Source of the DNA: JTS-RE37 sp041744575
GTDB taxonomy: Bacteria > Bacteroidota > Bacteroidia > Flavobacteriales > Flavobacteriaceae
NCBI GenBank assembly: GCA_041744575.1
Contig: JBGTKP010000046.1
Location: forward strand, 1-64,000
DNA: 64,000 bases
Direction of reading: 5' to 3'
The notes under the pieces are model-generated. The model was not told the DNA's origin, did no database searches, and worked only from the letters and a program-made list of their open reading frames with translations. Positions 62,476 through 64,000 of the stretch are shown here, piece by piece. Each line of letters opens with the position of its first letter. Position 1 is the first letter of the stretch. The position numbers and the translations under genes are program-made.

Positions 62476-64000
62476 ATGTCATCGGTAAAAGCCTGCTTGA
62501 AACCCCTACCCTCGTCCATTAAGAAAGCCTTGCTTTTTTTAGTGGCTGGTATCTATGCATTTTTACCCGCCCTTGCCCAGGACACGGAGCGAATGAGGCT
62601 GGAAAACAGTATTGACGAATTGCGGTCAGAACAGCATTTCAATTCAAAGGATACCATTTACATTGATCTGCTCAATGAGCTTGGTCACAAACTTCGTTTT
62701 TATCATTCTGACAGCTTGCTCCTACTGGCCAAACAGGCATTAAAACACAGTGTACAATCCGGATATAAAAAAGGAGAGAGCATTTCCTTCATGCGGATGG
62801 GTGATTATTATTCTGATAAGGGTGACAATTCCAAGGCCATCAATTATTATTGGAGGTCTTCTGAAATCGCCGGAGAGATTAAAAACAATGAATTGATCCT
62901 GAGAACGCTCAATGATCTGGGGACGGAATATGGATATCAGGGAGATTATGCCAAAGCCCTGAATACTTATCTGGATGCCATTGAGCTTGCAGAGGCAGCA
63001 AAAAATAAACGCATGCTTTCCATTATCAATGAAAATATCGCCAACTTATACGCATCTCAGAAAGACTATACCCAGGCACTTGAATTCTTTGTGAAAGTAA
63101 AGAAAATTAATGAACAGGTGGGGGATGATGTTTTCAGTTCAGAGACCATGAGCAATCTGGCTTCAGTCTATGCTGACAAGGGGCAACTGGACTACGCCAT
63201 GTTCAATATCAACCAGAGTATAAAAGTTTTTGAAAGGGATGCCATTTTAGACTGGCTCGCCTTTGCCTATGAAATTAAAGGCAAGGTGTATCTTAAGGAA
63301 AAGAAATATAAGTGGGCTTTGCACTGGTACAACCAGAGTGAAATGTTACATGCCAAACTAAGTGATGACAGGGGTAAATTGGACCTGTTCAATGGTATGG
63401 CGGAAGCCTACCTCGGTCAGGGTCAGGATGAGCTGTCCCAAAAGTTTGCCCTGGAAGCTTATGAGATCTCCAAGGAAATCCAATTTATGGAAGGCATGAA
63501 AAAATGTGCAGAAACCCTCTACAAAATATACAAGAGCAGACGGGATTATAACACAGCTCTGGAGTACCATGAAGTGTTCCGTAATATTGCCGATACCCTC
63601 GCGAGAAATGATAATAACAAAAGCCTCGTTCTGTTAAAGACAAAGATGGAGTACGATAAGCAGAAGCAGGTGCTGATCAAGGAAAACGAACTGGCATTGG
63701 CAAAACAAGAAAATTATATAAAGATTGCCCTGAGCATTCTATTCATATTTATGGTAATTACCATCCTGGTGCACAGGAGTCAGAAGATACAAAAGCGATT
63801 GAACACAGAATTGAAGGCCAAGAAGGAAATTCTGGAAAAAAGAGAGGAGGAATTAAGTGAAAGCAGCGAGACCAAGACCAAGTTGTTCTCTATTATCGGG
63901 CATGATCTCAGAGGACCCATTGCCGCATTGCACGGTCTTCTCAACATGTTTATGGACGGAGAGATCGGGAAAACTGAATTCCTTGAATTTATGCCCAAGT
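62476..64000 (+). CDS. TPR sensor histidine kinase, 3' end cut by the window
   Basis: 508 residues are visible from ATG 62476 and the frame is open at base 64000. A signal peptide (ends LPALAQ) is followed by about seven tetratricopeptide repeats (e.g. GDYAKALNTYLDAIELAEAA, KDYTQALEFFVKVKKI), a membrane helix IKIALSILFIFMVITILV (about 416-433), a coiled-coil linker, and the histidine-kinase dimerisation box with H-box FSIIGHDLRGPIAAL (His near residue 476). The catalytic ATP domain lies beyond the window. Such periplasmic-TPR kinases in Bacteroidota sense envelope or metabolic signals; the ligand is unknown. Confidence 0.92.
   Translation, partial: MSSVKACLKPLPSSIKKALLFLVAGIYAFLPALAQDTERMRLENSIDELRSEQHFNSKDTIYIDLLNELGHKLRFYHSDSLLLLAKQALKHSVQSGYKKGESISFMRMGDYYSDKGDNSKAINYYWRSSEIAGEIKNNELILRTLNDLGTEYGYQGDYAKALNTYLDAIELAEAAKNKRMLSIINENIANLYASQKDYTQALEFFVKVKKINEQVGDDVFSSETMSNLASVYADKGQLDYAMFNINQSIKVFERDAILDWLAFAYEIKGKVYLKEKKYKWALHWYNQSEMLHAKLSDDRGKLDLFNGMAEAYLGQGQDELSQKFALEAYEISKEIQFMEGMKKCAETLYKIYKSRRDYNTALEYHEVFRNIADTLARNDNNKSLVLLKTKMEYDKQKQVLIKENELALAKQENYIKIALSILFIFMVITILVHRSQKIQKRLNTELKAKKEILEKREEELSESSETKTKLFSIIGHDLRGPIAALHGLLNMFMDGEIGKTEFLEFMPK

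Overview
The window looks like a chromosomal segment of a marine-type Flavobacteriaceae bacterium (Bacteroidota). Support comes from the run ftsK, lolA, lptF, ribB, a HmuY/TonB-dependent haem uptake cluster with DUF6607, ankyrin, DUF2271 and PepSY genes, a sulfatase, a TPR histidine kinase, and -7 boxes of the TAnnTTTG type typical of Bacteroidota. No species is assigned.

Layout. 1-25 kb is core genome: a cut-off conserved Bacteroidota gene, YifB/ComM ATPase, a membrane-anchored penicillin acylase homologue, a minus-strand set dsbD-tilS-pabB-FMN reductase, a DUF1624 acyltransferase, lipoamide dehydrogenase, NhaC antiporter, tpx-dgkA, the envelope/division run ftsK-lolA-lptF-ribB, a DegT/DnrJ aminotransferase, a nitroreductase and a TSUP exporter, ending at tRNA-Ser(UGA). 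25.27-32.33 kb is a compact (about 7.05 kb) integrative element in the 3' end of that tRNA, bounded by a 14-bp direct repeat. It carries a tyrosine integrase, a repeat-rich control region, a pair of unknown small genes, a two-gene cassette (PHP phosphoesterase fused to an ABC/SMC-like ATPase plus a 117-aa partner), a perfect 22-bp inverted repeat with an adjacent terminator, and an AbiEii-type toxin-antitoxin pair. It looks like a miniature defence island. Just outside its right end lie 2.2 copies of a 359-bp tandem repeat and a broken acetyltransferase gene.

33.7-64 kb returns to flavobacterial genes: RidA, an amidohydrolase, a lipoprotein sulfatase, the divergent haem uptake locus around a Fur-box-like palindrome (41.3 kb), small lipoproteins, Dps, an SDR pseudogene, DoxX, an M20 amidohydrolase and a PfkB kinase. 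Then comes a minus-strand hydroxyproline operon (dihydrodipicolinate-synthase-like deaminase, ketoglutarate-semialdehyde-dehydrogenase-like ALDH, DUF885 peptidase, 4-hydroxyproline epimerase) divergent from an AraC regulator and followed by an M28 peptidase; the dehydrogenase step is not in the window. tRNA-His and the first 508 codons of a TPR histidine kinase close the window.

How the genes work together: the haem locus pairs surface capture (HmuY), outer-membrane import (receptor) and a putative membrane flavoreductase. The hydroxyproline locus couples peptidases to catabolism of the released imino acid to 2-oxoglutarate. The element combines integration, possible antiviral modules and its own terminator that insulates the target tRNA. 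All family calls are by reading motifs; no database search or computation was run.
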